NCBI RefSeq assembly: GCF_950295315.1
Contig: NC_080164.1
Coordinates: 11,997,659-12,061,658 of the forward strand
Source: Erinaceus europaeus
Lineage: Eukaryota > Chordata > Mammalia > Eulipotyphla > Erinaceidae
Direction: 5' to 3'
DNA: 64,000 nucleotides
Positions 21,379-32,355 of this stretch are shown here, one piece after another; position 1 is the first letter of the stretch, and each line of letters opens with the position of its first letter. The position numbers were made by a program, and so were the translations under genes. The notes beneath the pieces are model-generated. The model was not told the origin of the DNA. It worked only from the letters and a program-made list of their open reading frames with translations, and did not search any database.

Positions 21379-22402
21379 TGACATACCTATGTTCATAGCA
21401 GCACAATGTGTAATAGCTAAAACCTGGAAACAACCCAGGTGTCCAAGAACAGAAGAGTGGCTAAAAAAGTTGTGGTCTATATACATAAAATAATATTTCT
21501 AAGCTATTAAAAATGGTGAATTCACCTTCTTTAACCCACCATGGATGGAGCTTGGAAGAATCATGTTAAGTGAGATAAGCCCAAAACAAAAGGATGATAT
21601 GGGATTACCTCACTCAGTAGGCAGAAGTTGTAAAATAAGATGAGAAGGGAAAACACTAAGCAGAATTTGGACTGGAGTTGGTATATTGCAGCAAAGTAAA
21701 AGACTCTGGGGTGGGAGTTGGGGAGGGCTCAGGTCCTGGAACATGATGGCTGAGGAGGACCTAGAGGGGCTGTATTGTTATGTGGAAATGTTATACATGT
21801 AAAAATTACTGCATTTTACTGTTGACTGTAAACCATTAATCCCTCAATAGAGAAATTAAAAAAATAACTTTATGCATGCCCATATCTATCACAATGATTT
21901 CCCTAATAACCAAGATTTGGAAATAAACTAAGTAGCCAACAACAAATGCATGGATAAGAAATTTGTAATATAGGGAATACTAATCATCTAAGGAGGGGGA
22001 AATGTCTTCTTTTTTTCTATAACACTGATAAAACTAGAAGGAATCATGTTTACAGAAATAAATCAAAAGGGGATTGACAATTACTCATACTATCATTTAT
22101 AAATGGACAAAATAACAACAACAAGGGAAAATATGGGGTGAAATACTAATAAATTGTGAACTTTTTCAGTTTCTCGAAGGACAAAAAGAGGGAAATGGAA
22201 GGAGATGTGAACATTTTAGACAGAGAGTCCTGTGGTGGAGGGAGAGGACAAGTCTGTGTTGGCTGAATTTAAAATAACTTTTAAAAACATATACAGACAT
22301 GATTTAAGCATCATTTTTATAATAGCCAGAAAGTGGAAACAGCCCAAATAACAACTAATTTACTGGTGAATTAACAAAATATGCAATAGGAATTCAATGG
22401 AA

Positions 22403-22598
22403 GGGGCCAAGTGATGGTGCACCTGGTTGAGTGCACATGTTGCAATGTCCAAGAACCCATTTTTGAGCCCTTGGTCTGCACCTGTAGGGGAAAATCTTTG
22501 CAAGTGGTGAAGCAGTGGTGCAAGTATCTCTCTGTCTCACTCCCTCTCTATTTTCCCCTTCTTTCTTGATTTCAATAAATAAATAAGATTTCAAAAAG
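22403..22598 (+). mobile_element. SINE class B with expanded purine tail
   Basis: Head GGGGCCAAGTGATGGTGCAC, degenerate B box (TTTTTGAGCCC), GAAAATCTTTGCAAGTGGTG body, ending AATAAATAAATAAGATTTC. The insertion, including the following purine tract, is bounded by CAATGGAA (22395-22402 and 22870-22877). Confidence 0.85.
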
Positions 22599-22869
22599 AA
22601 GAAGAAAGAGGAGGAGGATAAGGGAAAGAGGAAGAGAAAGAGGAAGGAGGAGAAGAAGAAGAGAAAGAGGATGAAGAAGAAGGAGGAGGAGAAGGAGAGG
22701 AAGAGGAAAATAAAGAAGAAGGAGGATGAGGAGGAGGAGGAGGAGGAGGAGGAGGAGGAGGAGGAGGAGGAGGAGGAGGAGGAGAAGAAGAAGAAGAAGA
22801 AGAAGAAGAAGAAGAAGAAGAAGAAGAAGAAGAAGAAGAAGAAGAAGGAGAAGAAGAAGAAGGTGGCGG
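22599..22869 (+). repeat. (GAA)n/(GGA)n polypurine tract
   Basis: About 265 bp almost wholly purine: mixed GAA/GGA/GAAAGA units, then a run of GGA and a run of about 25 GAA. It occupies the place of the A-tail of the preceding SINE. Confidence 0.95.
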
Positions 22870-22917
22870 CAATGGAATAGTATTCAGAAATAACATACAG
22901 CTACAACATGAAAATAC

Positions 22918-23155
22918 TTAGGGTGCCAGGTGGTGATAAGGTGGTTTAAGCACACCCGTTACCATGCTCCTCTTGCAGGTGGTGAGCAGAGGCTTCATGA
23001 GTAGTGAAGTAGGTCTGCAGATGTCTCTTCTTCTCCCTTTCTACCTCCCTGTCCTCTGTCAATTTCTGTCTTTTCCAATAAAAAAAAAGTCACCAGGAGC
23101 ACTGGATTCATAATGCTGGCACTGAGCCCCAGCAAAATCCCTGGTGAAAAAACAA
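22918..23155 (+). mobile_element. SINE class B, B box deleted
   Basis: GGGTGCCAGGTGGTGATAAG head runs from ACCATGCTCC straight to TCTTGCAGGTGGTGAG, so the usual B-box block is missing. The long 3' extension GTGCTGG-like (AATGCTGGCACTGAGCCCCA) is present. Confidence 0.8.
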
Positions 23156-23349
23156 CACAACCCCCTTCAATATCATTATTCTAACTGCAGGAAATCATTA
23201 AAATGGTCAAATATTGCGTAAGTCCACTTACATAAACTACCCATAGCAGATATATCCACAAAGACAAAACACAGTTTGCCGATTGCTTGGGGTAGGGAGG
23301 AATGAAAGAGAAGAAACTACTTCTTAGGTGGTAAATTTGATTTTTTTTG

Positions 23350-23540
23350 GTGGGGGGGCAGGTGGTGGTCCATCTGGTTGAGCGCATATGTTCAGTGTGT
23401 AAGGAACCGGGTTCAACCCCCTGTCCCAGTCTGCAGGGGGACAGCTTCAAGAATGGTGAAGCAGTGTTGCTGGTGTTTCTCTATAACTCCCTTCCCTCCA
23501 GGCTTCTAGATGTGTCTATTGTCTTCTTAAAGCCCAAGAC
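23350..23540 (+). mobile_element. SINE class B
   Basis: GGGGGGGCAGGTGGTGGTCC head, ACCGGGTTCAACCCCCTGTC B-box region, GCAGGGGGACAGCTTCAAGA body, CCCTCCAGGCTTCTAGATGT end. Confidence 0.85.
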
Positions 23541-24686
23541 AGCAGGAAACTCCCACTGTCTCTATAGAGCCTATCTTTCCCCTAGTCCAGGAACCTCTAG
23601 GGTGGGGCTCACTTTCAAGAATGCTTCTCTCAATTCATACCAACTAACACTGCATCTGGGGATCCCAACCTAATCAACACAACAAGTACCACCTCAGAAT
23701 GCTTCACTTTAGACTGTGACCAGAGACATCAGGTGCGGAATGTCAACCCTTCAGCCTCATTACTCGGGTGAGACCTTTCCTTTCTTATGATTCTCTAATT
23801 CCATTTCATTGGTTCACTTCTTAACAAAGTCCCAAAACCTTGATATAGACCAGCTCCCATGAGATACAGCATATGTTCACATGTATCCATCCATAAACTA
23901 GGGGAAAATATACCCCTAAAAACAAAAATGCACAATTGTCTGTAGTGAGTCAGTATATGCAGCAAGCAATTAGAAAGCCCTAAAAGAATACCATAAAGTC
24001 CCTAATGAAATAGTGTCTATTTAGACTTAAATACCCTCCTCACCTACTTTCTATTACACTTACCTCAGTCACTCCAAAGCTAACCTTATCAAAGTGAGGA
24101 CTACAAAAGCTGAATAAGGGCAAGAGATTGGCATACTTTAATGATGACTCTTTAATCACTATAAGGCCACCCCATCAGCTGGGGTCCTAGTCTGGAAGTC
24201 CTGAGATTCTCAGAGTCATGATGGGCCTAGACCTCAAATAAATCCCCCTCTCCATTGTTACAGTCATCTATATCAGGAACAACACAATAGACCTCTTTGT
24301 GGACCCACATAGGGCCTTCCCCTCAATGTGGATGAACAACAACAAAGAATAATCTATCCTCCAATGGGAGGCTGGACAATATACTCTATGTCCCACCTGA
24401 GGAAGATGGGTCCTGAAATTGGGGCAGCTTATAACATTCCTACTCATGACCACAGAGTTTGAGCTCAGATCTACAGGGATGCAGAAATCACATAGGATCC
24501 TAAGCTGAATATGGGCCTCAGATCACATCAGATCAATGGGCTTACAGTCAACAATATTCATATACCTTTTCCATATTTGGGAGCTACTTTCTTCTCTGAT
24601 CCAACTTTCTGGTCCTTTTTCCAGCCATGACATCATCTCCCTAGACAATAACTTGAATCTACCTGCATATCAGATGTCAGGCTCAG

Positions 24687-24725
<39 letters not shown>

Positions 24726-25290
24726 GTATAGCCATAGGCCCTTTGGAATATAAGTAAAATATGCCTAGTAGCTATCTACACAATGGAGGACCCCACCACC
24801 AACAACAACAACTCTTCATCTGAACTGTATCAGCCTTTAGGTTCATGATTAGTCAACAACTTGTTTTTTTGGCTTTATATGTTAACTCATTTTTCAGCTG
24901 ACAAGTTCTAGATGCTAACATGATGCAAACTGGACTTCCCTGGGCAGACGAACCCACCAATGTGCTCTGGAGTCCAGCTTCCTCAGAACCCTGCCCCACT
25001 AGGGAAAGAGAGAGGCAATGAGTATGGATTGACCTGCCAATGCCCACATTCAACAGGGAAGCAATTACAGAAGCCAGGCCTTCCGCCTTCTGTACCGCAT
25101 AATGATCCTGAGTCCGTACTCCCAGAAGGATAAAGAATAGAAAATCTATAGGGGATCGGATGTGATATGGAGTTCTGGTGGGGGGAACCGTGTGGAGTTG
25201 TACCCCTCTTATCCTATGGTTTTTGTCAGTGTTTCCTATTCATAAATAAAATTTAAAAAAATAATACAAATAATAAAAAAGAAAAATAAA
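23541..25290 (+). mobile_element. L1 type 1 tail, long copy
   Basis: Covers the type 1 tail from the GAACCTCTAGGGTGGGGCTC region to TCTTATCCTATGGTTTTTGT and ATAAATAAAATTTAAA. About 1.7 kb. Contains an internal A35 run at 24687-24721 replacing part of the usual sequence. Confidence 0.85.
24687..24721 (+). repeat. A35 homopolymer
   Basis: An uninterrupted run of 35 A inside the type 1 tail, where other copies have a short CAAAAACTAGTAAAGTC-like stretch. Confidence 0.95.
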
Positions 25291-25309
25291 AAAATAAATT
25301 TTCTTTGGA

Positions 25310-25590
25310 ATGAGGACAACATTTTGGAACTATACCAAGTGGAAATAACAGCTGAACAACATTATGAAAGTACTAAGAGAGTTTGAATCTTTTAAGTTTA
25401 AATGGTCAACCTAGCACTGTGGACAATGATTCAGCAAAATAAAAAAAAGGGAAAGAGTTTCATGTTTCATGTTTCATGTCCTAGAATCAATCCCAGACAT
25501 TATAAATGCCTGAGGACTATTCCTTATCTTTCTCTTGTTTTCATTTAAGTAAAGCCTAATTGACTGATTTTGTTGTTGTTTTTGTTGTTG
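25310..25590. other. Unrecognised, with GTTTCAT triplication
   Basis: A possible old class D SINE (GTCCTAGAATCAATCCCAGA near 25477 resembles a B-box region). Preceded by three copies of TTTCATG (about 25459-25479). Confidence 0.35.
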
Positions 25591-25594
25591 CTAT

Positions 25595-25596
<2 letters not shown>

Positions 25597-25652
<56 letters not shown>
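25597..25652 (+). repeat. (TG)28 microsatellite
   Basis: Perfect TG dinucleotide array. Confidence 0.98.
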
Positions 25653-25653
<1 letters not shown>

Positions 25654-25688
25654 TATTAGGGTTTCATCTCTATATTAAAATTATGAGT

Positions 25689-25970
25689 TGGGAGTCGGGC
25701 TGTAGCGCAGCGGGTTAAGCACAGGTGGCGCAAAGCACAAGGACCGGCATAAGGATCCCGGTTCCAACCCCGGCTCCCCACCTGCAGGGGAGTCGCTTCA
25801 TAGGCGGTGAAGCAGGTCTGCAGGTGTCTGTCTTTCTCTCCCCCTCTCTGTCTTCCCCTCCTCTCTCCATTTCTCTCTGTCCTATCCAACAATGACAACA
25901 ACAATAATAACTACAATAATAAAACAACAAGGGCAACAAAAGGGAATAAATAAATAAAATAAATACTTAA
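25689..25970 (+). mobile_element. SINE class A, near consensus
   Basis: Head GGGAGTCGGGCTGTAGCGCA is intact. The B box carries one change (GGTTCCAACCCC). Full body and CAACAAGGGCAACAAAAGGG tail with AATAAA. Flanked by AAAATTATGAGT (25677-25688 and 25971-25982), an exact 12-bp target duplication. A young copy. Confidence 0.95.
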
Positions 25971-25982
25971 AAAATTATGAGT

Positions 25983-26478
25983 CAAAACAGGAGAAATAAA
26001 GGCAATAACTCTACACTGGAAATATTCTTAAAAAATTTAAACATTTGTAAAACTTTTACATCAAACATTGTTAAGGTAAGAGGATGTGGAAATAAACAAC
26101 AATCAACCAAATTGACTGAATTGACATTGAGAGTGCACCATATTTCTCATACAATAGAAAACATAAGTTCAAAGAAATATGGAGCATTAATTAAGATGAG
26201 CCATATCCTCAGACACAGAACACGTTTAACTAATACTAAATAAGTAAAATAGGAAAAACAATTTTTGACCACAGTGGTAGTGTGTTAAAAATAATTACAA
26301 GGGGTACGGAAAAAATTCTAAATATTAGGAAGTTGACACAATTCCACATGGTTCATGGAAATAACATACATCAAAAATGATAGCAGATAATATCTCAAAT
26401 TAAATGATAATGAAATTATAGACCCTCAAAATAAACGAAGCATTGAATATAATGAGTTTACAGATTTTATTCACTCTG
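25983..26478. other. AT-rich sequence, no feature seen
   Basis: No repeat or coding potential recognised. Confidence 0.4.
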
Positions 26479-26479
26479 T

Positions 26480-26655
26480 TAAAGATTTATTTATTAACAT
26501 GAGAGAGAGAGAGAGAGAAAGAGAGAGGAAAAGGGGGAGCGAGAGAGAGATAACGGAGTAGAGTAGCCATATCACATGTAATGCCAGGGATAAAACTCAG
26601 GATATTCTGCTCCCAAGTCCGATGTTCTAGCCACTACACTATCTCCCAGGTTAGC
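26480..26655 (-). mobile_element. SINE class C/D, antisense
   Basis: GA-rich tail on the left, then ATGCCAGGGATAAAACTCAG and ATGTTCTAGCCACTACACTA, the reverse complement of a tRNA-like SINE head. Confidence 0.65.
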
Positions 26656-27945
26656 AGATTTAATAATGTTTTTAGTAAGACAGTAAATAATTGCATAGAA
26701 TTAATAATTGGACTCTATACTGTATGAAATGAAGAAGAATCATTTTAGTGAGTGCAAAGTCTAAAGAAAAATGAAAGCATTAGAATAAAAACAAAGAAAT
26801 AAAAGCAACTGAGAAAAATCACCCATCTTATAAATCATCAGATTTTATTACATTTTTAAAAATTATTTAAGAAAAAAAAATTGAGCCCTACTATCAGCCA
26901 GAGCTGAACAGACCTCTGGTGTCTCTCTTTGTAGATACATTCTATAAAATATTAATAAGTTTTAATAAGTTGAATTCAATTCAACGAAAGGACACTCAGC
27001 AAAGTTCAGATGATACAAACCTAGAATGCACAAAGAAACTACACCTAACAGAAACTACACATGCTAATCTGAGGACATTACTTCTTTTTGTCCATCCTTT
27101 TAGATACTTTGAATTTCTTCTAAACAAGTGATACAAGTAGAAATTGAAACCATATATAATAGTAATTAAATTACAAAAAGAAAAAAAAAAGTCAGTCCTC
27201 AGGTCTGAATTGCATCACCCATCGATTTTATTAAATATTCAAGGAAACATTTCTCAATCTGTCTTATTTGGGACAGTTAATGCTAGTGCTGAAAAGCAAT
27301 TCTAAAGAATAATCAATATTTTATATAACATAGAAGCAATATTTTTAAAATGTGGTACCAGGCATCAAATTTAGGGTATGAGTGTGCATGTATATCTTGC
27401 AGGCTACCACTTGGTCACTTTCAGGAAACATTTGCTTACTAAATAACTATCAGCAAAACATTGGGATGTATATTAAGGAGACTAGAGCTAAGAGTATTTA
27501 AACTGAGATGACTAAACAGATTTAACTTCCCAAACTAGGGAATTTCCTTTAAAAGCCCATAAGGCCATTCAAATAGATATGAGGAAAAAAAAGAATGAAG
27601 GAAAAATTAATATCCACTCATAAATTGAAAAAAATCTCTCAGCAAATTGGAAATATAGAAAATAAATAAATGCCCTTGATACTGATATAAAAAATCCACT
27701 GTAAATAGATTAAAATCATGTTTAATGATACCAATTTACTTAACATTTTTACATTGAAAATGAGATTATTTTTATTACCATAGGACCCTTTAAATGTGAT
27801 ACTTTAAATTCACGCATTAAAGCGTGAGAAGGAAACACAACATACAAATGCTATTGATAAAAGAGAACTTTAAGTGTCTGTCTTCAATGGTGACATAATT
27901 TTGTGTGTAAAACATTAAGCAGACAGACAAGACTCTAGTACTTTA
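26656..27945. other. AT-rich repeat-poor block
   Basis: About 1.3 kb, strongly AT-rich; no repeat family or coding frame recognised. Confidence 0.45.
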
Positions 27946-28065
27946 TTTAATCAGAGCACTGTTCAGTTCTGGCTTATGGTGCTGTGGGGGTATGAACCTA
28001 GATTTTGGAGCCTCAGGCATGAGAGTTTCTTTGCATAATCATTATGCTATCTACCCCTGCCCACA
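27946..28065 (-). mobile_element. SINE class C
   Basis: CAGAGCACTGTTCAGTTCTG, GTATGAACCTAGATTTTGGA and GCCTCAGGCATGAGAGTTTC in class C reverse-complement order; no CT tail retained. Confidence 0.8.
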
Positions 28066-28590
28066 AAACTCTTGTTTTGCAAGATTTGAACTTCCTGGAT
28101 GAAGTCTGAAATGGGTTTTTATACAGAAAGGGCCAGCAGAGAACAAGAAAGACACAGCCCACTCTAGATTGATAAGTGATGGTTTAGTAAGCAAGGGAGC
28201 TTATGCATGATTTGTCTTAGGCATATGTATACATTTAGTTTAAAAGCTTAAGTAGACTCCTTAACTGGTGACAGACATAGTTTATATGGTCATGGTCTCT
28301 ATGCACCCTCATTTCCTCCAGTTGTACTCTTGAAAATGGCTCTCAGTTCTGAGAATACTGGCATAGTATACATACACCCTAAGGCCAGGAGAGAGGTAAG
28401 TAGCATCCTACTGTAAAGTCTACATCACATATTCCCTAGAGGTCTTACTGTCCTGATACCCTCCTCCAAGAAAGACACAAGACTGTGGTATCATAAAGGA
28501 ATATACAGTTTTTAATACCTGGTGTCTGACGTAGAACTCCTAAATCCTTTAGTAATCACTGACCTAGTCAACCCTTAGGATCTCCTGGGT
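28066..28590. other. Unrecognised sequence
   Basis: No repeat family recognised. It holds AAGACACAAGACTGTG at about 28475, nearly repeated at about 29755. Confidence 0.4.
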
Positions 28591-28591
28591 T

Positions 28592-28810
28592 GATATAGGG
28601 AGGCAGTACAACGGTTCTGCAAAAAAGACTTCCATGCTTGAGATTCTGAGGTCCCAGGTTTGGTCACCAACACTACCATAAGCCAGAGCTGAGCACTGAT
28701 TTGGCCTTAATATCTCTCTCTCTCTGTCTCTCCTTCTCTCTCCCTATTTGTCTCCCATTATTCTATCTCTCTCATTCAAAGAAATAGTATGTTTAGAAAA
28801 TAACAACAAC
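28592..28810 (+). mobile_element. SINE class C
   Basis: GATATAGGGAGGCAGTACAA head, GTCCCAGGTTTGGTCACCAA B-box region, CCATAAGCCAGAGCTGAGCA, then a CT microsatellite and an ACAACAACAACAAAC tail. Confidence 0.85.
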
Positions 28811-29025
28811 AACAAACAAAACTCCCTGGGTGATAAGGGCTTCTTGGATTTAAATACGGATATTCTTCATAGACCCCTAAAATAGCTTCAGGATGAAAGC
28901 TTATCATCACTAAAACAAAACCTTCACTGAGAAGCCTGAAATTTTCAGCATCACCTCCTCAATTTTCTGGTAAGAGAGGGTAGAGATGGAAAGTACAATA
29001 AATCATTCATATGTAATGAAGCCTC

Positions 29026-29750
29026 TGTTAGCGAGCATAAATCAAACCACCATCCACTGTAAGGAAGCAAAGATGTTTATTAACGAATTGCAATCCGGGC
29101 CGAGATGGTGACTGGTGTTAGTCTACCAAACTCGACCCCGAACAGGGCTCAAACCATACAATTTATAGGAATTCAGACTACACTCAGGGAGGGGGAGCAC
29201 ATCACCTTATCAACCTACATCCAATAACAGGCTATAGCAAACACAAGATCCAATCATTTCAAACTTAGCAAAAGCATGATCCATTCAAAGCAAAGCGTGG
29301 GCTAGTTTCAAATATAGTAAGATCACACAACCAATAGAATTCAACCAGGCACATCCTCCTGCCATCGGCTATGACCACCCATCCGGTAGACAGCACACCA
29401 CAAAGTCAGTTCAAAGGTCCTGTTAAGGCTTGTCCCCATGTAGGGTCCTTCGAACAATGGGTGGCCTTCACTGATAAGGTCCTGATAAGGCTTGTCCTCA
29501 GGCAGGGTCCTTTGAACAATGGGTGGCCTTAACTGATTAGGTCCTGCTTATTCAAGGGGGAAGGGAATTTTACACCTCATACTACAAGCAACTCATACTA
29601 AAAGCACTTAACAGACAACTGCATAAAAAGGGAATTTCAAGGCTACTGCCTTTTACAGCCTCCAACAAAATATATACAGAACAGGAGTACATCCAACTAC
29701 TGAGCTGCCAGACACATTTACATCCAGGAGGGGTAACATACTCCATTTCA
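29026..29750 (-). mobile_element. LTR-like element, antisense, 725 bp
   Basis: Read on the minus strand it starts TGAAATGGAGTATG and ends GCTCGCTAACA (TG...CA). It has a polyadenylation signal AATAAA (RC at 29076-29081) about 50 bp before the end, and a 62-bp tandem duplication (29416-29477 and 29478-29539) in its U3-like half. No clear target duplication is visible and no internal retroviral sequence flanks it, so a solo LTR is the likeliest reading. Confidence 0.6.
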
Positions 29751-30424
29751 AGAAGGACACAAGACTGTGCTTGGAATTCTTCTGAATCTCACCCAAAGTA
29801 CCTCTTCTTCTGAGTGTTGCATTTTACCTTTTAGAATAAACCAACAATAAAAAATAGATGTTATCCAAAGTTTTGCAAGTGATCATATCATATTGTTGAA
29901 CCTGAAAGAGGATGTGTTATAGAAATTCCATAGTGTTGCGCTAAAGTTGAGTGAAAGTGTGTGTAGTTCAGGAATCAGATACATATCACTAATATTTAAG
30001 TTAAAGGCAGTCTTGTGGGATTGAACCCTCAAATCTATATGTAATCTGATAACAATGCCAAGCATGATCAGAACTGATCTGAAACGTAGGATAGTCAGTT
30101 GATATTCAAAGAGTTAAACACACACATTTTGATATCAAGTTTTATCAGTATACATAACTTCAAGGTCAGTTTATAAAATTATTTGTTTTTTTCTTATATG
30201 TTATCAACAAACCCCAAAATTACATATAAGACAATATTTATAAAATTATCAAAAGTAACATAATTCTATCAATAAATTTAATAAAAGATATGTACAACAA
30301 CTAAATTTAAAACTACCACATATTAGTGAGAGAAATTAAAGCCAAATAAATGCAAAAATATGGTGAGCTTCCATACTGAAATAGTAAACATTATTAAACT
30401 ATTAATTCTCATAAAATTCCTCTT
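29751..30424. other. AT-rich sequence, no feature seen
   Basis: No repeat family or convincing reading frame recognised. Confidence 0.4.
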
Positions 30425-30662
30425 TTTAAAGTATTTTTATTTATATATTATTGGACAGAGACAAATAAATTGAGAGGTAAGTGGGGGAGAGAGGAATAGA
30501 GAGAAAGAGAGAGACAGAAAGAGAGAGACAGGGAGACCTGCAGCCTTGCCTCACCACTAGTGAAGATTTCCCCTATAGGTGGAGACTGAAGGCTCAAACC
30601 TGATTCCTTGCAAGCACTGTAATCTCTGCACTTAACCAAGTGTGCAACTGCCTGGCCTCCTC
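30425..30662 (-). mobile_element. SINE class B
   Basis: Antisense: GA-rich body, GAGACCTGCAGCCTTGCCTC, GGCTCAAACCTGATTCCTTG B-box region and CAACTGCCTGGCCTCC head end. Confidence 0.85.
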
Positions 30663-30982
30663 ATCCAATTCCTCTATGTGAGATCCAATTGCAATAAAAA
30701 TCCACCAGACTTTTATTCATGTTGAAGAAATTGATTAGATGATCATAAAATTTATAGCATGTACACACTATCTAAAATATCTGAAATTTTGTTAGAAAAA
30801 AATGAAGGGTGTATGATACCTCATATCAAGATTAATATAAATCTCTGATAAAGTGTCCCATTGGTCTAAGACTAATAAGCAGACTGGTGAGTTCACAACT
30901 ACTCATGAATACTGACTTTATTGATTTTTGACCGAAAAAGTCAATAAAATAGAAAAAAACATCCTCTTAAAATAAAAGGGAA
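30663..30982. other. AT-rich sequence, no feature seen
   Basis: No recognised repeat. Confidence 0.35.
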
Positions 30983-31252
30983 TGGGAGTTGAGCAGTGGT
31001 GCAGAGGGTTAAGCACACGTGGCGCAAAGCGCAAAGACTGGCAGGATTCCAGAGCCCCCAGCTCCCCACCTGCAGGGGCGTCACTTCACAAGCAGTGAAG
31101 CAGGACTACAGGTGTCTGTCTTTCTTCCCGCCCAGTCTTCTCCTCCTCTCTCCGTTTCTCTCTGTCATATCCAACAACAACAATATCAATAACCACAACA
31201 ATGTTAAACAACAAGGGGAACAAAAGGGATAATAAATTGAAAAAAAAATAAA
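30983..31252 (+). mobile_element. SINE class A
   Basis: GGGAGTTGAGCAGTGGTGCA head, CACCTGCAGGGGCGTCACTT body, CAACAAGGGGAACAAAAGGG tail. The B-box segment is altered by a deletion (GGATTCCAGAGCCCCCAGCT). Confidence 0.85.
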
Positions 31253-31378
31253 AAGGATTATTGAGACAAATAGAATCCCACTTGTAAAAATTACAAATTG
31301 ACTCCTTGCCGTGCTTCTTGTGGGGAGACCTCTTCCTGGGCACAGCCCTCCAGCATACCCACTGTGTAGTGCTCCACA

Positions 31379-32091
31379 TGTGAGGGCCTAGAAGAATGTC
31401 ACCTGAGGCAGCAGGAGTGAGCCAACTGGGTCTTTCTCAGTGTTTGTAGCTAGAGACACAACAGGAGATCACCAGGAGATTTGTCTGATGGACAATCTGT
31501 TTATTGAACAGCAAAGCAGGGATTATAAGGGGTTGTAGGAGGATGTAAGTCATCCATTCCATATATAGTTTGGGAGAAAAGGGACAAAGAGAGGTAGGGG
31601 TTGGGAAAAGGTCAGAGCATTCCTAGCAAATGTTGAGCAAGGGGTTTAGCTGATCAAAGGAATGAGGAAAATAGGGTTATCAATAACCAGCAGACAGAGA
31701 GGAGTCTTAAGGGCAAAGAGAAGATAGATCATGCAATATTAAAAGGACCAGAGGGGGTGGAGGAGTAGGGAGAATGCTCCTAGTTACTGTTTGATGGAGC
31801 AGAACAATGATATATGGGTTATATATGATCGAAGAAGATGAACTTCTAGTAACCTCTGAGTAAACAAACCAACTGTTATGGGAACAAGGAAATGGGCTGC
31901 ATGCAGAGTCTTTTGTGAGGCAGAGAGACTGACAGAGGGAACTTCCCCTGGTGGTCCTTTCCCTCCATGCTTGATCTCAGGTAGAGAAAGGCTAATAAGA
32001 GGGTTGTGCCATGCAGGCACCCACTTTTCAATGGGAGGTCCCACACCATGCTCAGCCATGTGCTCACAATTTCCCCACCACCCCAGTGTCA
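31379..32091 (-). mobile_element. LTR-like element, antisense, 713 bp
   Basis: On the minus strand it runs TGACACTGGGGTGG ... CTTCTAGGCCCTCACA. It has an AATAAA (RC at 31500-31505), TATA-like CCTTATAATC just upstream and a second CTATATATGG near 31560. Flanks share only CTCCA imperfectly. The control signals and TG...CA ends favour a solo LTR, possibly gamma-type, but no PBS or gene sequence confirms it. Confidence 0.6.
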
Positions 32092-32284
32092 CTCCAAGCA
32101 GAAAAATGTGTTCAAACTGAAATATTTTGAACATACATACTAGCACTTTTTTGCAAATAAAATATAAACTCCAAAGAATGTCATCATAACATAGGGGTAA
32201 AGAAAAACAAAACTTAAATAGAAAATAAATGCCCATGAAGCCAAGCTGAGTGATTTAACACCCTATTGAAGATATGTTTTACAG

Positions 32285-32355
32285 TGCAAAAAAAAAAAAA
32301 AAAACAGAGTTTGAGCCACTGATTCCCACCTGCAAGGAGGAAGCTTCACATTAAG
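32285..32355 (+). mobile_element. SINE class B fragment
   Basis: After an A17 run: AGTTTGAGCCACTGATTCCC, ACCTGCAAGGAGGAAGCTTC. Cut by the next SINE. Confidence 0.6.

Larger units (their letters stand above)
20570..21875 (+). mobile_element. L1 3' portion with type 2 tail, twice interrupted
   Basis: ORF2 C-terminal sequence at 20570-20758 continues after a class A SINE and an LTR insertion at 21384, passing TAGCAGCACAATGTGTAATA, the type 2 landmarks GACTCTGGGGTGGGAGTTGG and GAGGACCTAGAGGGGC, and ending CTGTAAACCATTAATCCCTC with an A-rich tail. It shows which tail belongs to this L1 lineage. Confidence 0.85.
21890..23345 (+). mobile_element. Ancient L1 3' region, interrupted
   Basis: Old L1 phrases survive: ATAATAGCCAGAAAGTGGAA, AATGGAATAGTATTCAG and ATCCACAAAGACAAAACACA. 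Two class B SINEs (22403 onward and 22918 onward) interrupt it. It may be two ancient copies, since 21895-22260 repeats the 'AATAACCAAGATTTGGAAAT' phrase. Confidence 0.55.

Noticed and set aside
22591..22896. Poly-Ser/Pro and poly-Glu/Lys frames
   Set aside because: Artefact of the GAA/GGA tail of a SINE.
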